Assembly (NCBI GenBank): GCA_016190985.1
Contig: JACPPI010000029.1
Location: 18,269 to 82,268 of the forward strand
Origin: Opitutia bacterium
GTDB lineage: Bacteria > Verrucomicrobiota > Verrucomicrobiia > Opitutales > Opitutaceae
Reading direction: 5' to 3'
DNA length: 64,000 nucleotides
The notes under the pieces are model-generated. The model was not told where the DNA came from and ran no database searches. It was given only the letters and a program-made list of their open reading frames with translations. The translations under genes and the position numbers were made by a program. Shown here in pieces: positions 49,848-57,774 of the stretch. The number at the start of each line of letters is the position of its first letter. Position 1 is the first letter of the stretch.

Positions 49848-50185
49848 GGGACGGGGGGTGTGCGATAGTGGATGATCCGCGCCTTCTCGATCGTCACCAG
49901 GCCGCCGCCCATCATGCCGTCGAGCACGGGCAGGAAGGCGTTGATCTTCTCCTCGCGGTCCACAATCTCGATAATGACGGGCAGGTCGGTGGACAGGGCC
50001 AGCACCTTGCTCGTGTGGATGCGGCTCGCCCTGCCGAAGCCCATGGCACCTCGCAGCACGGTGGCGCCGGCCAGGTGCGTTTCGCGCGCCTTGAGCACAA
50101 TGGCCTCGTGGAGGGGCAGGTGGCCATGGCGGTCGGATTCGCCGATGAAGATGCGCAGCAGGACTGATTCGGTGGGTAGTTCCAT
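49844..50185 (-). CDS. DUF190-family protein of the crcB operon
   Basis: From MELPTESVLLRIFIGESDRHG the protein has 113 residues. The DUF190 pattern is clear: LHEAIVLKARETHLAGATVLRGAMGFGRASRIHTSKVLALSTDLPVIIEIVDREEKINAFLPVLDGMM. This small ferredoxin-like-fold family is commonly encoded beside crcB fluoride channels and resembles PII-type trimers. It starts 1 bp after crcB and is presumably under the same fluoride riboswitch. Confidence 0.9.
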   Translation of the reverse strand: MELPTESVLLRIFIGESDRHGHLPLHEAIVLKARETHLAGATVLRGAMGFGRASRIHTSKVLALSTDLPVIIEIVDREEKINAFLPVLDGMMGGGLVTIEKARIIHYRTPPVP

Positions 50186-50186
50186 G

Positions 50187-50585
50187 TCAGGCTCCCTTGA
50201 GTTGGTTGAGATAGGCGGCGGCAAGGTGGCCCAGCCAGACGGCGACGAAGCAGGCGGCCACCGAGCCGAGCGTGTTGGCGCCCGCTTGCAGCCATTCGCC
50301 GTCGCGGGCGAGGTTGAGGGTCTGCAGACTGAAGGAGGAAAAGGTCGTGTAACCGCCCAGCACGCCCGTCATGACGAACTGCCGGGCGTTGTCGCTGGCA
50401 AAGACCCGCCCCCCCGGGCCGGTGAGCGTGAAGAAAAATCCGATGACAAAGGACCCCGTCACGTTAACCAGCAAGGTGCCCCACGGGAAGGTGGCCCCGA
50501 GGTGATCGGCCGTCAGGCCGGAAAGCCAGTAGCGCGCCACACTGCCGAACGCGCCACCTGCGGCGATAAGAAGATAGATGATCAT
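50187..50585 (-). CDS. crcB: Fluoride ion channel CrcB/Fluc
   Basis: The 132-residue, four-helix membrane protein exports fluoride. Signatures: AAGGAFGSVARYWLSGL, FPWGTLLVNVTGSFVIGFFF and MTGVLGGYTTFSSFSLQTLNL (the central-sodium and Phe-box segments). It is the first gene after the fluoride riboswitch and is followed by the DUF190 gene. Confidence 0.96.
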   Translation of the reverse strand: MIIYLLIAAGGAFGSVARYWLSGLTADHLGATFPWGTLLVNVTGSFVIGFFFTLTGPGGRVFASDNARQFVMTGVLGGYTTFSSFSLQTLNLARDGEWLQAGANTLGSVAACFVAVWLGHLAAAYLNQLKGA

Positions 50586-50624
50586 GATGGACCTGTTATG
50601 AGCCGGTTGGGAGATGGACTGAAA

Positions 50625-50693
50625 CAGGAGTCATCAGCCTGCATCGCGCAGGCGGTTTACCCCAGAGGGGGAAGGCGGAATCCATCGCCGCCG
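50625..50693 (-). promoter_or_regulatory. Fluoride riboswitch (crcB motif)
   Basis: On the minus strand the leader reads GGCGGCGATGGATTCCGCC, then TAAACCGCC, then GCTGATGACTCCTG. These are the conserved pieces of the fluoride aptamer in the correct order and spacing, with pseudoknot and P1-P3 helices possible. It lies 40 bp upstream of crcB, so fluoride binding should turn on this operon. Confidence 0.95.
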
Positions 50694-50785
50694 ACAGCAA
50701 ATGACTTTGCCGGTGCTTTGGCAAGCCGCACAAAACGGTTCTCGAAAAGTGTCCGGCCGCTCCCAATGTATCGGGTGTGGTCACG

Positions 50786-52384
50786 ATGCGCGCAATTTTC
50801 ATTCTGCTTGTCCTCGGTGGGTGGGGCCGTTTGCCAGCGGATGACCTCGCGGCGCGCGTCGTCATCCTGGCAAATTCGCGCCAACCCGAGTCGGTGCGAC
50901 TGGCCGGGTTCTACGCCGAAAAGCGCGCGGTGCCGGCGGCCAACATCCTCGCGCTGCCGCTGCCCGAGACCGAGGACATCACGTGGCGGGAATTCATCGA
51001 CCAGGTCTGGCAACCGTTGCAGGACGAGCTGTTCCGGCGCGGCTGGATCGAGGGCACGAGCAGCAGCCTGCTCGACCGGCTGGGGCGGCGGCGCTATGCG
51101 TTTTCGGGCAACCGGATTTCCTATCTCGTCGTGTGCCGGGGCGTGCCGTTGCGCATCCACAACGATCCGACGCTGCTGCCGGACCAGCCGGAGCGGAAAA
51201 TCCCCGGCGAACTCAACAAGAACGAGGCGGCGGTCGACTCCGAACTGAGTCTGCTCGCGCACAACACCTACGAGATCACCGCCATGGTGCCCAATCCGCT
51301 TTTCGCCAACGAGCGCCCACCCACGCTGGAGGCGGAGCTGGTGGTGAAGGTCTCCCGGCTCGACGGACCGACGTGGGAGAGCGCCCGGCGGCTCGTGACC
51401 TCCGCGCTCGAAGCCGAGCGCACCGGCCTGCTCGGCCGCTATTACGCCGATCTCAAGGGCCCGCATCCCGAGGGCGACCAATGGCTGGCGGCGACGGCGA
51501 AGCAGCTGCAGGAACTCGGTTTCGACGGCGACACGGAGTCCACCGGAGCGACCTTCGATGCCGCCGCGCGCTTTGATGCGCCCGTCCTGTATTTCGGCTG
51601 GTATGCGGGGAGCCTCAACGGCCCGTTCGCGCGCGAGGGCTTCGCGTTTCCGCCCGGCGCCGTGGCGCTGCACATCCACAGTTTTTCCGCGCCGACCCTG
51701 CGCTCCGACAGCATCGGCTGGGGCGGGCCGCTGGTGGCGCATGGAGTCGCGGCCACCGTGGGCAACGTCTTCGAGCCCTACTTGGGATATACTCATAGGC
51801 CCAATTTCCTGCTGCGCGCCCTGAGCCAGGGGAAAAACTTCGGCGACGCGGTGTATTACGCGCTGCCGGCGCTGAGCTGGCAGGCCGTGGCCATCGGCGA
51901 CCCGCTCTACCGTCCGTTCAAGGTGCCGCTGGAGGAGCAGGGGGCATCGCCCTACGCCGTCCTGCGCCGCGCGAACCTGCTCCTGGCGAAGGCCGAAAAA
52001 CCGGCGGCGCTGGCGCTGCTGCGGGCCGAGCAACGCGAACGCCCCAGCCTCGCCGTCGGGCTGGCGCTGGCGAAGCATGCGGCCGCCGATGCCGAGGCGG
52101 CGGCCGTGGCCTCGGCCCTCGGGGTTGCCGCGCTGCTCAAGGATATCCGGCCGCAGGACTGGCCGCTGCTGCGCGAGGCTGCCGCTTTGCTCGCGGCCAA
52201 CGGCGCGCGGCCGGCCGCCCTGCAGGTCTACGCCAACCTCGCCCGCGCCCCGGCGCCGACGCCGGAAGCGATGAAGGCGATGTTGACCGAAGCGTGCCGC
52301 ACGGCCGACGCTGCCGGCGACTTGCAGCGCTCGCTCGATTTCGCGCGGCAGCTCAACGAGCTGACGCCGCCCGCGGCGAAATAA
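50786..52384 (+). CDS. TIGR03790-family exported protein
   Basis: The 532-residue protein starts MRAIFILLVLGGWGRLPADDL (short signal peptide; GTG at 50777 is possible). Conserved parts are ARVVILANSRQPESVRLAGFYAEKRAVPAANILALPLPETEDITWREF, SYLVVCRGVPLRI, APVLYFGWYAGSLNGPFAREGFAFPPGAVALHIHSFSAPTLR and GWGGPLVAHGVAATVGNVFEPYL. This is the TIGR03790 pattern, common in Verrucomicrobiota and of unknown function. A C-terminal helical repeat region (from about residue 395, TPR-like) follows. The short leader faces the crcB riboswitch divergently. Confidence 0.85.
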   Translation: MRAIFILLVLGGWGRLPADDLAARVVILANSRQPESVRLAGFYAEKRAVPAANILALPLPETEDITWREFIDQVWQPLQDELFRRGWIEGTSSSLLDRLGRRRYAFSGNRISYLVVCRGVPLRIHNDPTLLPDQPERKIPGELNKNEAAVDSELSLLAHNTYEITAMVPNPLFANERPPTLEAELVVKVSRLDGPTWESARRLVTSALEAERTGLLGRYYADLKGPHPEGDQWLAATAKQLQELGFDGDTESTGATFDAAARFDAPVLYFGWYAGSLNGPFAREGFAFPPGAVALHIHSFSAPTLRSDSIGWGGPLVAHGVAATVGNVFEPYLGYTHRPNFLLRALSQGKNFGDAVYYALPALSWQAVAIGDPLYRPFKVPLEEQGASPYAVLRRANLLLAKAEKPAALALLRAEQRERPSLAVGLALAKHAAADAEAAAVASALGVAALLKDIRPQDWPLLREAAALLAANGARPAALQVYANLARAPAPTPEAMKAMLTEACRTADAAGDLQRSLDFARQLNELTPPAAK

Positions 52385-52386
52385 AA

Positions 52387-52407
52387 AGCCCGCCGGTAGG
52401 CGGGCTC
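52387..52407 (+). terminator. Hairpin after the TIGR03790 gene
   Basis: AGCCCGCC-ggta-GGCGGGCT is a perfect 8-bp GC-rich stem just three bases after the stop. It is preceded by AAAAA (a T-run on the other strand) but is not followed by T's, so it would terminate better for transcripts arriving from clpP's side. Confidence 0.5.
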
Positions 52408-52408
52408 A

Positions 52409-52464
52409 GGTGGAGCGCGTTGACCTCAACGCGCTTAAGCGGCCTGAGGTCAGGCCGCTCCACC
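52409..52464. repeat. Palindromic element, GGTGGAGCG family
   Basis: GGTGGAGCGCGTTGACCTCAACGCG, a CTTAAG centre and GCCTGAGGTCAGGCCGCTCCACC make a cruciform-like pair of hairpins with matching outer arms. Its reverse complement is nearly identical to an in-frame element inside the allantoate amidohydrolase gene at 56927-56986. Confidence 0.85.
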
Positions 52465-52465
52465 C

Positions 52466-53119
52466 TCAGATCTTGTCCACGATCTTGTCGGCGAGGCCGT
52501 AGGCGATGGCTTCCTCGGCGTTCAGGTAGAAGTCGCGGTCGGAATCCTTGGCGACCTTGTCGAACGACTGGCCCGAGGCGGTGGCGAGGATCTGGTTCAG
52601 CTCGGTGCGGAGTTTTTCCATTTCCTTCGCCTGGATGTTGATGTCCGAGGCGGGGCCGACCATCCGGCCGGTGATGAGCGGCTGGTGGATGAGCACGCGG
52701 GCGTGCGGAAAGATGTAGCGGCGGCCCTTCTTCGCGGCACAGAGGAGGATCGAGCCCATGGATGCGGCCATGCCGGTGACGACGATGCTCACGGGGGAGG
52801 AGATGAGCTTGATGGTGTCGTAGACCGCCATGCCGGCCGTGATCGAGCCGCCCGGCGTGTTCATGTAGAAGGTGATCTCCTTGCCCGGGCCGGTGGTCTC
52901 GAGATAAAGCAGCTTCTCGGTCAAGTCCTTCGCGGTCTCGTCGGTCACCGCGCCCCAGAGGAAGATTTTCCGCTGTTCCAGGAACTTCTTCTGGATCAGG
53001 GCGCCGACCGGGGTGACGGTGGGCTTGGGGGTGGCGTCTTCGCGCTCGTCGTCGTCCTCATCGTCGAGGCGGGGCGTGAGGGGATTCTGGTATTCGCGGG
53101 AGAGATTGTGGGCGGACAT
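52466..53119 (-). CDS. clpP: ATP-dependent Clp protease proteolytic subunit
   Basis: The 217-residue serine peptidase has the triad in normal places: Ser120 in VVTGMAASMGSILL, His145 in ARVLIHQPL and Asp in VAKDSDRDFYL. YMNTPGGSITAGMAVYDTI forms the oxyanion/substrate strand. An acidic N-terminal extension (DDEDDDERED, about residues 19-28) precedes the usual axial loops and is longer than in E. coli. No clpX follows in the window; the serine protease gene is upstream on the same strand. Confidence 0.95.
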   Translation of the reverse strand: MSAHNLSREYQNPLTPRLDDEDDDEREDATPKPTVTPVGALIQKKFLEQRKIFLWGAVTDETAKDLTEKLLYLETTGPGKEITFYMNTPGGSITAGMAVYDTIKLISSPVSIVVTGMAASMGSILLCAAKKGRRYIFPHARVLIHQPLITGRMVGPASDINIQAKEMEKLRTELNQILATASGQSFDKVAKDSDRDFYLNAEEAIAYGLADKIVDKI

Positions 53120-53191
53120 GGCGTCGAAACGTGCACCGCCCGGGCCGTTTTGCGAGTAGTTTTTGTTCTCCGGTGCGAAGCGGGGCCGCGC

Positions 53192-54757
53192 CTACTTTTT
53201 AGTCGGCTTGGCGTTCCAGATCTCGAGCAACCCTGGGGTGGCTTGGGCCCGCACACCGTTGTCGCTAAGAATCTCCTCGGTGGCGGCGACCATCTCACTG
53301 CGGTTGAAGACCAGTTTTTCCATCTCGCGACCAGCAAACTCGAAGATGAGAAACTCGTCCTTCGAGTCACGGAGCAGTTCCACCAAATGCGCAAGATTAC
53401 GGATTATGACGCCGTTCACGCTGCGGACGACATGGGCACCGGCCTGGCCGTAACCCTTGACGAGCTTGTGTGGAAAAAATGGTGACGAGACGACCACCAG
53501 CTGCTCATCCGGGAAGGCCGGCAGGTCGCCAAGGCGGGTGAGCAGCGGGCTCGCGAGTGCACCGAAAAAGATCAGGGTGGCACTGTTGTTGGAGTAGCCG
53601 CCGACAAACTGGCTGCTCCCGAGTGAAAAGACCAGCGGCCCGTAGACGAAATACGGAGGATAGTCGCCACGGAGATTCGCCACAAGGGCCGGCCGGTCGG
53701 ATCCAACGGGCATGGCAATTTTCAGGGGCTTGCGATTGCGGACGACGGTAAGCGGAACTTTGCCATCATGTGCGACCTGCTGGATGAGATATTGGAAGCG
53801 AATGCGCAGGTTGTCGCCTAGCTTGATCATCCCCTGATCATCGATGGGCGAGTCGCCGATATGAGTGATGACGTCCCACGGTTTCAGCGGATTATCCTGC
53901 ATGCCGGAGTAAGGGGTGTTGACGACCATGCCCTGCACGTCCTTGTCGAGCTTGAGGAAGGTCCGCAAGGCGGGGTTTTCGAGGGTTTGCAGTGCGTCGA
54001 ACATGGCCGGCTTGGAGTCGGTGCGGCCGGCCGCGACATCCTTCAGGAAGAGCTCGATCTCCTCGTTTGGGATGATGTAGCCGATGTTTTGTGCATTGGC
54101 CAGCTGACTGAAGGCGAGGCCGATCATCTTGTCCTCCACCAGTGCAGGGCCACCGCTGTTGCCGGGATTGATCGCGGCATCAATTTGGATCCGGATGCCC
54201 GCGGCAGGAAAATTATAGGGAGCATATTCTATGCGGGAAATGATGCCCTTGGTGATGGAAAGAGACTGGCCTCCGGTTGGGTAACCGTAGGCCAGGACCG
54301 CGTCCTTGATGTTAGGCAGAACCGGAGCGCGGGCCAGTGGCTGGTGGGCGTCGAAGAGTGTTTCGTCATCGAGCTTTAGGATGGCCAGGTCGATGCCGGG
54401 CGCGAACGCGACGACCGTGGCCGAAATCTTGTCGCCGGCTTGGTTCGCCTGCACTTGCACCTGGCTTGCGAACGCGACGACGTGTGCGTTGGTGAGGATG
54501 CGATGACCTTCGATGACAACCCCGGAGCCCGAGACTTCTGCCGGCGCCTGTTTGGTCCAGGGGCGATAGTAGTCGGGGTAGCGCACCGTGGAAAAAATCT
54601 TCACCACGGAATTTTCCACCGAGTTGGTTTTGCCGACCGCAGGCGTCGTCGCCGGCTCCGTTGCCGGGGTCTGCGCCGGAGCAAAGCAGGGAAACGCGAG
54701 GCCAACCGCAAGCAGCAGGTGCAGGATGGCCCGGTGAGCGCTAAGGATGGGATTCAT
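53192..54757 (-). CDS. Periplasmic trypsin-like serine protease with PDZ domains (HtrA/Deg-like)
   Basis: Starting at MNPILSAHRAILHLLLAVGLAFP (signal peptide ending near APAQ) the protein has 521 residues. The 731-residue track ORF reads through the guaD gene and is not used. The protease domain has the triad ILTNAHVVAF (His), GIDLAILKLDD (Asp) and IDAAINPGNSGGPALVEDKM (Ser). The C-terminal half contains PDZ-like regions (GMVVNTPYSGMQDNPLKPWDVITHIGDSPIDDQG; AHVVRSVNGVIIRNLAHLVELL). Layout resembles plant-type Deg proteases with a long C-terminal part. A role in protein quality control is likely. Confidence 0.88.
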   Translation of the reverse strand: MNPILSAHRAILHLLLAVGLAFPCFAPAQTPATEPATTPAVGKTNSVENSVVKIFSTVRYPDYYRPWTKQAPAEVSGSGVVIEGHRILTNAHVVAFASQVQVQANQAGDKISATVVAFAPGIDLAILKLDDETLFDAHQPLARAPVLPNIKDAVLAYGYPTGGQSLSITKGIISRIEYAPYNFPAAGIRIQIDAAINPGNSGGPALVEDKMIGLAFSQLANAQNIGYIIPNEEIELFLKDVAAGRTDSKPAMFDALQTLENPALRTFLKLDKDVQGMVVNTPYSGMQDNPLKPWDVITHIGDSPIDDQGMIKLGDNLRIRFQYLIQQVAHDGKVPLTVVRNRKPLKIAMPVGSDRPALVANLRGDYPPYFVYGPLVFSLGSSQFVGGYSNNSATLIFFGALASPLLTRLGDLPAFPDEQLVVVSSPFFPHKLVKGYGQAGAHVVRSVNGVIIRNLAHLVELLRDSKDEFLIFEFAGREMEKLVFNRSEMVAATEEILSDNGVRAQATPGLLEIWNAKPTKK

Positions 54758-54816
54758 GCTATAGCCTCCACCGTTGAAGTGGCGTCGTCCCCGAGCAAGG
54801 CCAGAGTCGCACGTGC

Positions 54817-55287
54817 TCAATACTTCACCTTGTCCGACTTGGCCGCCCAGCCCTTGAAAGTGGCGAGGCCCTCGGCGCGGAGCACCTGCTGGATCTTGAT
54901 GGCGCGCTTCTCCAGCGGGAGCGGAATCTGGCGGTAGATGAAGTCGTCGTCGAAGCCGATGTCGGCGGCGTCCTGCCGGGAGTTGGCGAACCAGATCGCC
55001 GGGATGCGCGCCCAGTAGATGGCCGACAGGCACATCGGGCAGGGCTCGCAGCTGGTGTAGAGCTCGCAGTCGGTGAGCTGAAAGGTCTTCAGCCTCGCGC
55101 AGGCGTCGCGGATGGCCGTGACCTCGGCGTGGGCCGTGGGATCGTTGGTGGACGTGACGCGGTTGTTGCCCCGGCCGACGATCTTGCCGGATCGGACGAT
55201 GACGCAGCCGAACGGCCCGCCCCGGCCCGAATGCATCCCCTCGTCGGCGAGCTTGATGGCTTCGCGCATGAATTTCCCGTGGCTCAT
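54817..55287 (-). CDS. guaD: Guanine deaminase (cytidine-deaminase fold)
   Basis: From MSHGKFMREAIKLADEGMHSGRGGPFG the enzyme has 156 residues, the same size as the Bacillus GuaD. Zinc ligands are in PTAHAEVTAIRDAC (HAE) and SCEPCPMCLSAIYWARI (PCxxC). The C-terminal segment DDDFIYRQIPLPLEKRAIK is typical of GuaD rather than tRNA adenosine deaminase. It converts guanine to xanthine, which the xanthine dehydrogenase of this locus would oxidise. It is divergent from the other purine genes. Confidence 0.88.
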   Translation of the reverse strand: MSHGKFMREAIKLADEGMHSGRGGPFGCVIVRSGKIVGRGNNRVTSTNDPTAHAEVTAIRDACARLKTFQLTDCELYTSCEPCPMCLSAIYWARIPAIWFANSRQDAADIGFDDDFIYRQIPLPLEKRAIKIQQVLRAEGLATFKGWAAKSDKVKY

Positions 55288-55310
55288 GGGGCGGATGAGA
55301 ACACAGCGCG

Positions 55311-55405
55311 GTTGAAAGTTGAAGGGTGAAAGTGGAAAGCGGGGTATGACCGGGTCGGGTATGATGGGCCGGTTTTTCAACTCTCACCTTTCAACTTTCA
55401 ACTCA
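55311..55405. repeat. Inverted repeat between guaD and uraD
   Basis: GTTGAAAGTTGAAGGGTGAAAG (from 55311) pairs with CTCACCTTTCAACTTTCAAC (to about 55402). The arms reiterate a TTGAAAG unit. The element sits in the shared upstream region of the divergent guaD and uraD genes, so it may lie in their leaders. Confidence 0.7.
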
Positions 55406-55481
55406 GCGGCCTTGCGCCGCTGTCCGCACTCTGATGCTGACAGGCGCGGGCCAGGGCGATTCTCTGTCCGTGGTTCAACCC

Positions 55482-55994
55482 ATGCCCGCGCTCTCCGATC
55501 TCAACCAGGCCGACCGGGCCGCATTCACCGCGGCGCTCGGCCATCTGTTCGAGCATTCGCCGTGGGTGGCGGAGGAGACCTGGGCCAAGCGACCGTATGC
55601 CAGCGCCGAGGCCCTGCACGCTGCGCTGTGTGCCACCATGCGCGCCGCGCCCATGGAGCGGCAGCTCGCCCTTATCCTCGCACACCCCGATCTGGCCGGC
55701 CGCCTGGCGCAGCAGAAGAAACTCACCGCCGAATCCACGCGTGAGCAGGCCAGCGCCGGCCTCGACCACCTCAACGACGCCGAGCTGGCGGAGTTCACAC
55801 GCAACAACAACGCCTACCGGACGAAGTTCGGTTTTCCCTTCATCATCTGCGCCCGACTCAACGCCAAGGCCGCCATCCTCGCTGCGATGCAGGCCCGGTT
55901 GCCGAATTCACCGGTAGCGGAGCACGCCGCCGCCCTCGGCGAGGTCGAAAAAATCGCCTGGCTCCGGCTCAGCGATCTGCTCAAGGCAGTTTGA
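55482..55994 (+). CDS. uraD: 2-oxo-4-hydroxy-4-carboxy-5-ureidoimidazoline decarboxylase
   Basis: From MPALSDLNQADRAAFTAALGHLFEHSPWVAEETW the protein has 170 residues; an in-frame ATG at 55434 would add 16. The helical OHCU decarboxylase family is recognised by LILAHPDLAGRLAQQKKLTAEST, SAGLDHLNDAELAEFTRNNNAYRTKFGFPFIICARL and a late EVEKIAWLRLSDLL. It makes S-allantoin from the HIU hydrolase product. It begins the plus-strand purine operon. Confidence 0.93.
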   Translation: MPALSDLNQADRAAFTAALGHLFEHSPWVAEETWAKRPYASAEALHAALCATMRAAPMERQLALILAHPDLAGRLAQQKKLTAESTREQASAGLDHLNDAELAEFTRNNNAYRTKFGFPFIICARLNAKAAILAAMQARLPNSPVAEHAAALGEVEKIAWLRLSDLLKAV

Positions 55995-56073
55995 CCACGG
56001 ATTTCACTGATTGGCACAGATGATCCAATCACTACACTGCCTTTATCCGTGTATATCCGTGAAATCTGTGGTT
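55994..56073. repeat. Inverted repeat between uraD and uraH
   Basis: ACCACGGATTTCACTGATTG and ATATCCGTGAAATCTGTGGTT pair over about 26 bp. The left arm overlaps the uraD stop. It is one of the ACCACGGAT group. Confidence 0.7.
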
Positions 56074-56086
56074 AAAAAATAATCCC

Positions 56087-56431
56087 ATGCCCGGCAAACT
56101 CAGCACCCACGTCCTCGACCTCACCACCGGCCGGCCCGCCGCCGGTATGCGCATCGAACTCTGGAACCACGACGGCAAGCCGCACCTGCTCAAGGCCGTC
56201 GTGACCAACCTCGACGGCCGCACCGACGAGCCCCTGCTCGTCGGCCCGACCATGGCGGCCGGCACCTACGAGCTGCTGTTCTTCGTGAAGGACTATTTCG
56301 TCACGCACCACAAGGACAGCCCCTTCCTCGACCGCGTGCCCGTCCGCTTCGCCCTCGCCGACGCGAAGGCCGGCTACCACGTCCCGCTGCTCGTCACCCC
56401 CTGGGCCTACCAGACCTACCGCGGGAGCTGA
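56087..56431 (+). CDS. uraH: 5-hydroxyisourate hydrolase
   Basis: The 114-residue transthyretin-like protein has [34 protein letters not shown] and [18 protein letters not shown]. The C-terminal YRGS tetrapeptide and the two active-site histidines mark it as HIU hydrolase rather than transthyretin. It hydrolyses the urate oxidase product to OHCU, the uraD substrate. The next gene begins 5 bp after its stop. Confidence 0.96.
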   Translation: MPGKLSTHVLDLTTGRPAAGMRIELWNHDGKPHLLKAVVTNLDGRTDEPLLVGPTMAAGTYELLFFVKDYFVTHHKDSPFLDRVPVRFALADAKAGYHVPLLVTPWAYQTYRGS

Positions 56432-56436
56432 ATGCC

Positions 56437-57774
56437 ATGGCCCACGCTGCGCAGGAACTCGTCCGCAAACTCGGCCGGCTCAGCCGGGTGACGGACGAGC
56501 CGGGCAAGTTGACGCGGACGTTCCTGTCGCCGGCGATGAAGCGGGCGAACGCGCTCGTGGCCGGTTGGATGAAGGACGCCGGGCTGAAGGTGCGGGTGGA
56601 CAGCGTTGGCAATCTCATCGGCTGTTATGAAGCGGCCAACCCGAAGTCGAAAACCCTTCTGCTCGGCTCGCATCTCGACACCGTGCGCGACGCGGGAAAA
56701 TTCGACGGGCCGCTTGGCGTGTTGCTGCCGATCGTGGCGCTGGCAGACCTGAAGCGCCGCGGGGTGAAGCTGCCGTTCGATGTCGAGGTGCTCGGCTTCT
56801 CCGAGGAGGAGGGGGTGCGGTTCGCCAGCGCCTACCTCGGGAGCAAAGGCTACTGCGGCAAGCTCACCGCCAAGGACCTGGCCATGATCGATGCCGACGG
56901 CGTCAGCGTGAGCGAAGCGATTGAAAGGTGGAACGGCCTGACCCCAGGACGTTCAAGCAAGCGCGTTGGGGTCAACGCGCTCCACCTCAAGGCCGCCCAC
57001 AAGCGCGGCGATCTGCTGGGTTACGTCGAGGTGCACATCGAGCAGGGCCCGGTGCTGGAGGCGAAGAAACTCGCCGTGGGCGTGGTCTCCGCCATTGCCG
57101 GGCAGAGCCGCTTCAAGCTGACGTGGACGGGCCAGGCCGGTCACGCCGGCATGACGCCGATGGCGCTGCGCCGCGATGCGCTGGCCGGCGCGGCGGAGTT
57201 TGTTTCCGGGGTCGAGGCGATCGCCCGGCGCACGCCGGGATTGGTGGCGACGGTCGGCGCGCTGACGGTTTCGCCCGGAGCGGCCAACGTGATTCCCGGC
57301 GAGGTGGTGCACACGCTCGATGTCCGCCACGCCGACGACCGCCGGCGCCGTCAGGCGCTGATGGCGATCGGCCGTCTGGCCACACAGATCGCCAATCGCC
57401 GCGAGTTGGAACGCCGCTGGCAACGGACGCAGGAAAACGGCGCCGTGACCTGCTCACCGGCGCTCACCGCCCAGCTGGCGCGCAGTATGAAAGCAATCCA
57501 GGGCAAAAGCGTTTCGCTCGTCAGCGGCGCCGGGCACGACGGCGTCGTGATGTCGGCGCTGTGCCCGGTGGCGATGCTCTTCGTGCGCTGTCGCGGCGGA
57601 CTCAGCCACCATCCCGACGAATACGCCTCGCCCAAGGACCTCGGCGTCGCGCTGGCGGTGATGACGGATTTTCTGGAGCGGCTGGCCGCGGAGCAGGGCC
57701 TGACGCCGTTGCCCGCTGCTGCGGGCCCGGTGTTTGTCCCCGGTTCTCGCCGGGGGCGAAACCGAGGCAAATGA
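56437..57774 (+). CDS. allC: Allantoate amidohydrolase (M20 family) with repeat-encoded insertion
   Basis: The 445-residue M20 hydrolase has metal-binding LLLGSHLDTVRDAGKFDGPLGV, GFSEEEGVRFASAYLGS, VEVHIEQGPVLEAKKLAVGVV and GAGHDGVVM, plus RCRGGLSHHPDEYASPKDLG. It could be an N-carbamoyl amidohydrolase (HyuC) by sequence; allantoate as substrate is inferred from the purine neighbours. Residues about 164-183 (RWNGLTPGRSSKRVGVNALH) are encoded by an in-frame palindrome at 56927-56986. They replace the ordinary linker before the VEVHIEQGP strand. Its stop overlaps the allantoinase start (ATGA). Confidence 0.9.
   Translation: MAHAAQELVRKLGRLSRVTDEPGKLTRTFLSPAMKRANALVAGWMKDAGLKVRVDSVGNLIGCYEAANPKSKTLLLGSHLDTVRDAGKFDGPLGVLLPIVALADLKRRGVKLPFDVEVLGFSEEEGVRFASAYLGSKGYCGKLTAKDLAMIDADGVSVSEAIERWNGLTPGRSSKRVGVNALHLKAAHKRGDLLGYVEVHIEQGPVLEAKKLAVGVVSAIAGQSRFKLTWTGQAGHAGMTPMALRRDALAGAAEFVSGVEAIARRTPGLVATVGALTVSPGAANVIPGEVVHTLDVRHADDRRRRQALMAIGRLATQIANRRELERRWQRTQENGAVTCSPALTAQLARSMKAIQGKSVSLVSGAGHDGVVMSALCPVAMLFVRCRGGLSHHPDEYASPKDLGVALAVMTDFLERLAAEQGLTPLPAAAGPVFVPGSRRGRNRGK
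56927..56986. repeat. In-frame palindrome inside the allantoate amidohydrolase gene
   Basis: GGTGGAACGGCCTGACCCCAGG, ACGTTCAAGCAAG, then CGCGTTGGGGTCAACGCGCTCCACC form two hairpins with pairing ends. It matches the reverse complement of the 52409-52464 element with a few substitutions and 4 extra bases, giving 60 bp (20 codons). Confidence 0.88.

Noticed and set aside
54758-55387. N-terminal part of the 731-residue ORF ending in the serine protease
   Set aside because: It reads guaD in the wrong frame; the protease has its own signal peptide starting at 54757.
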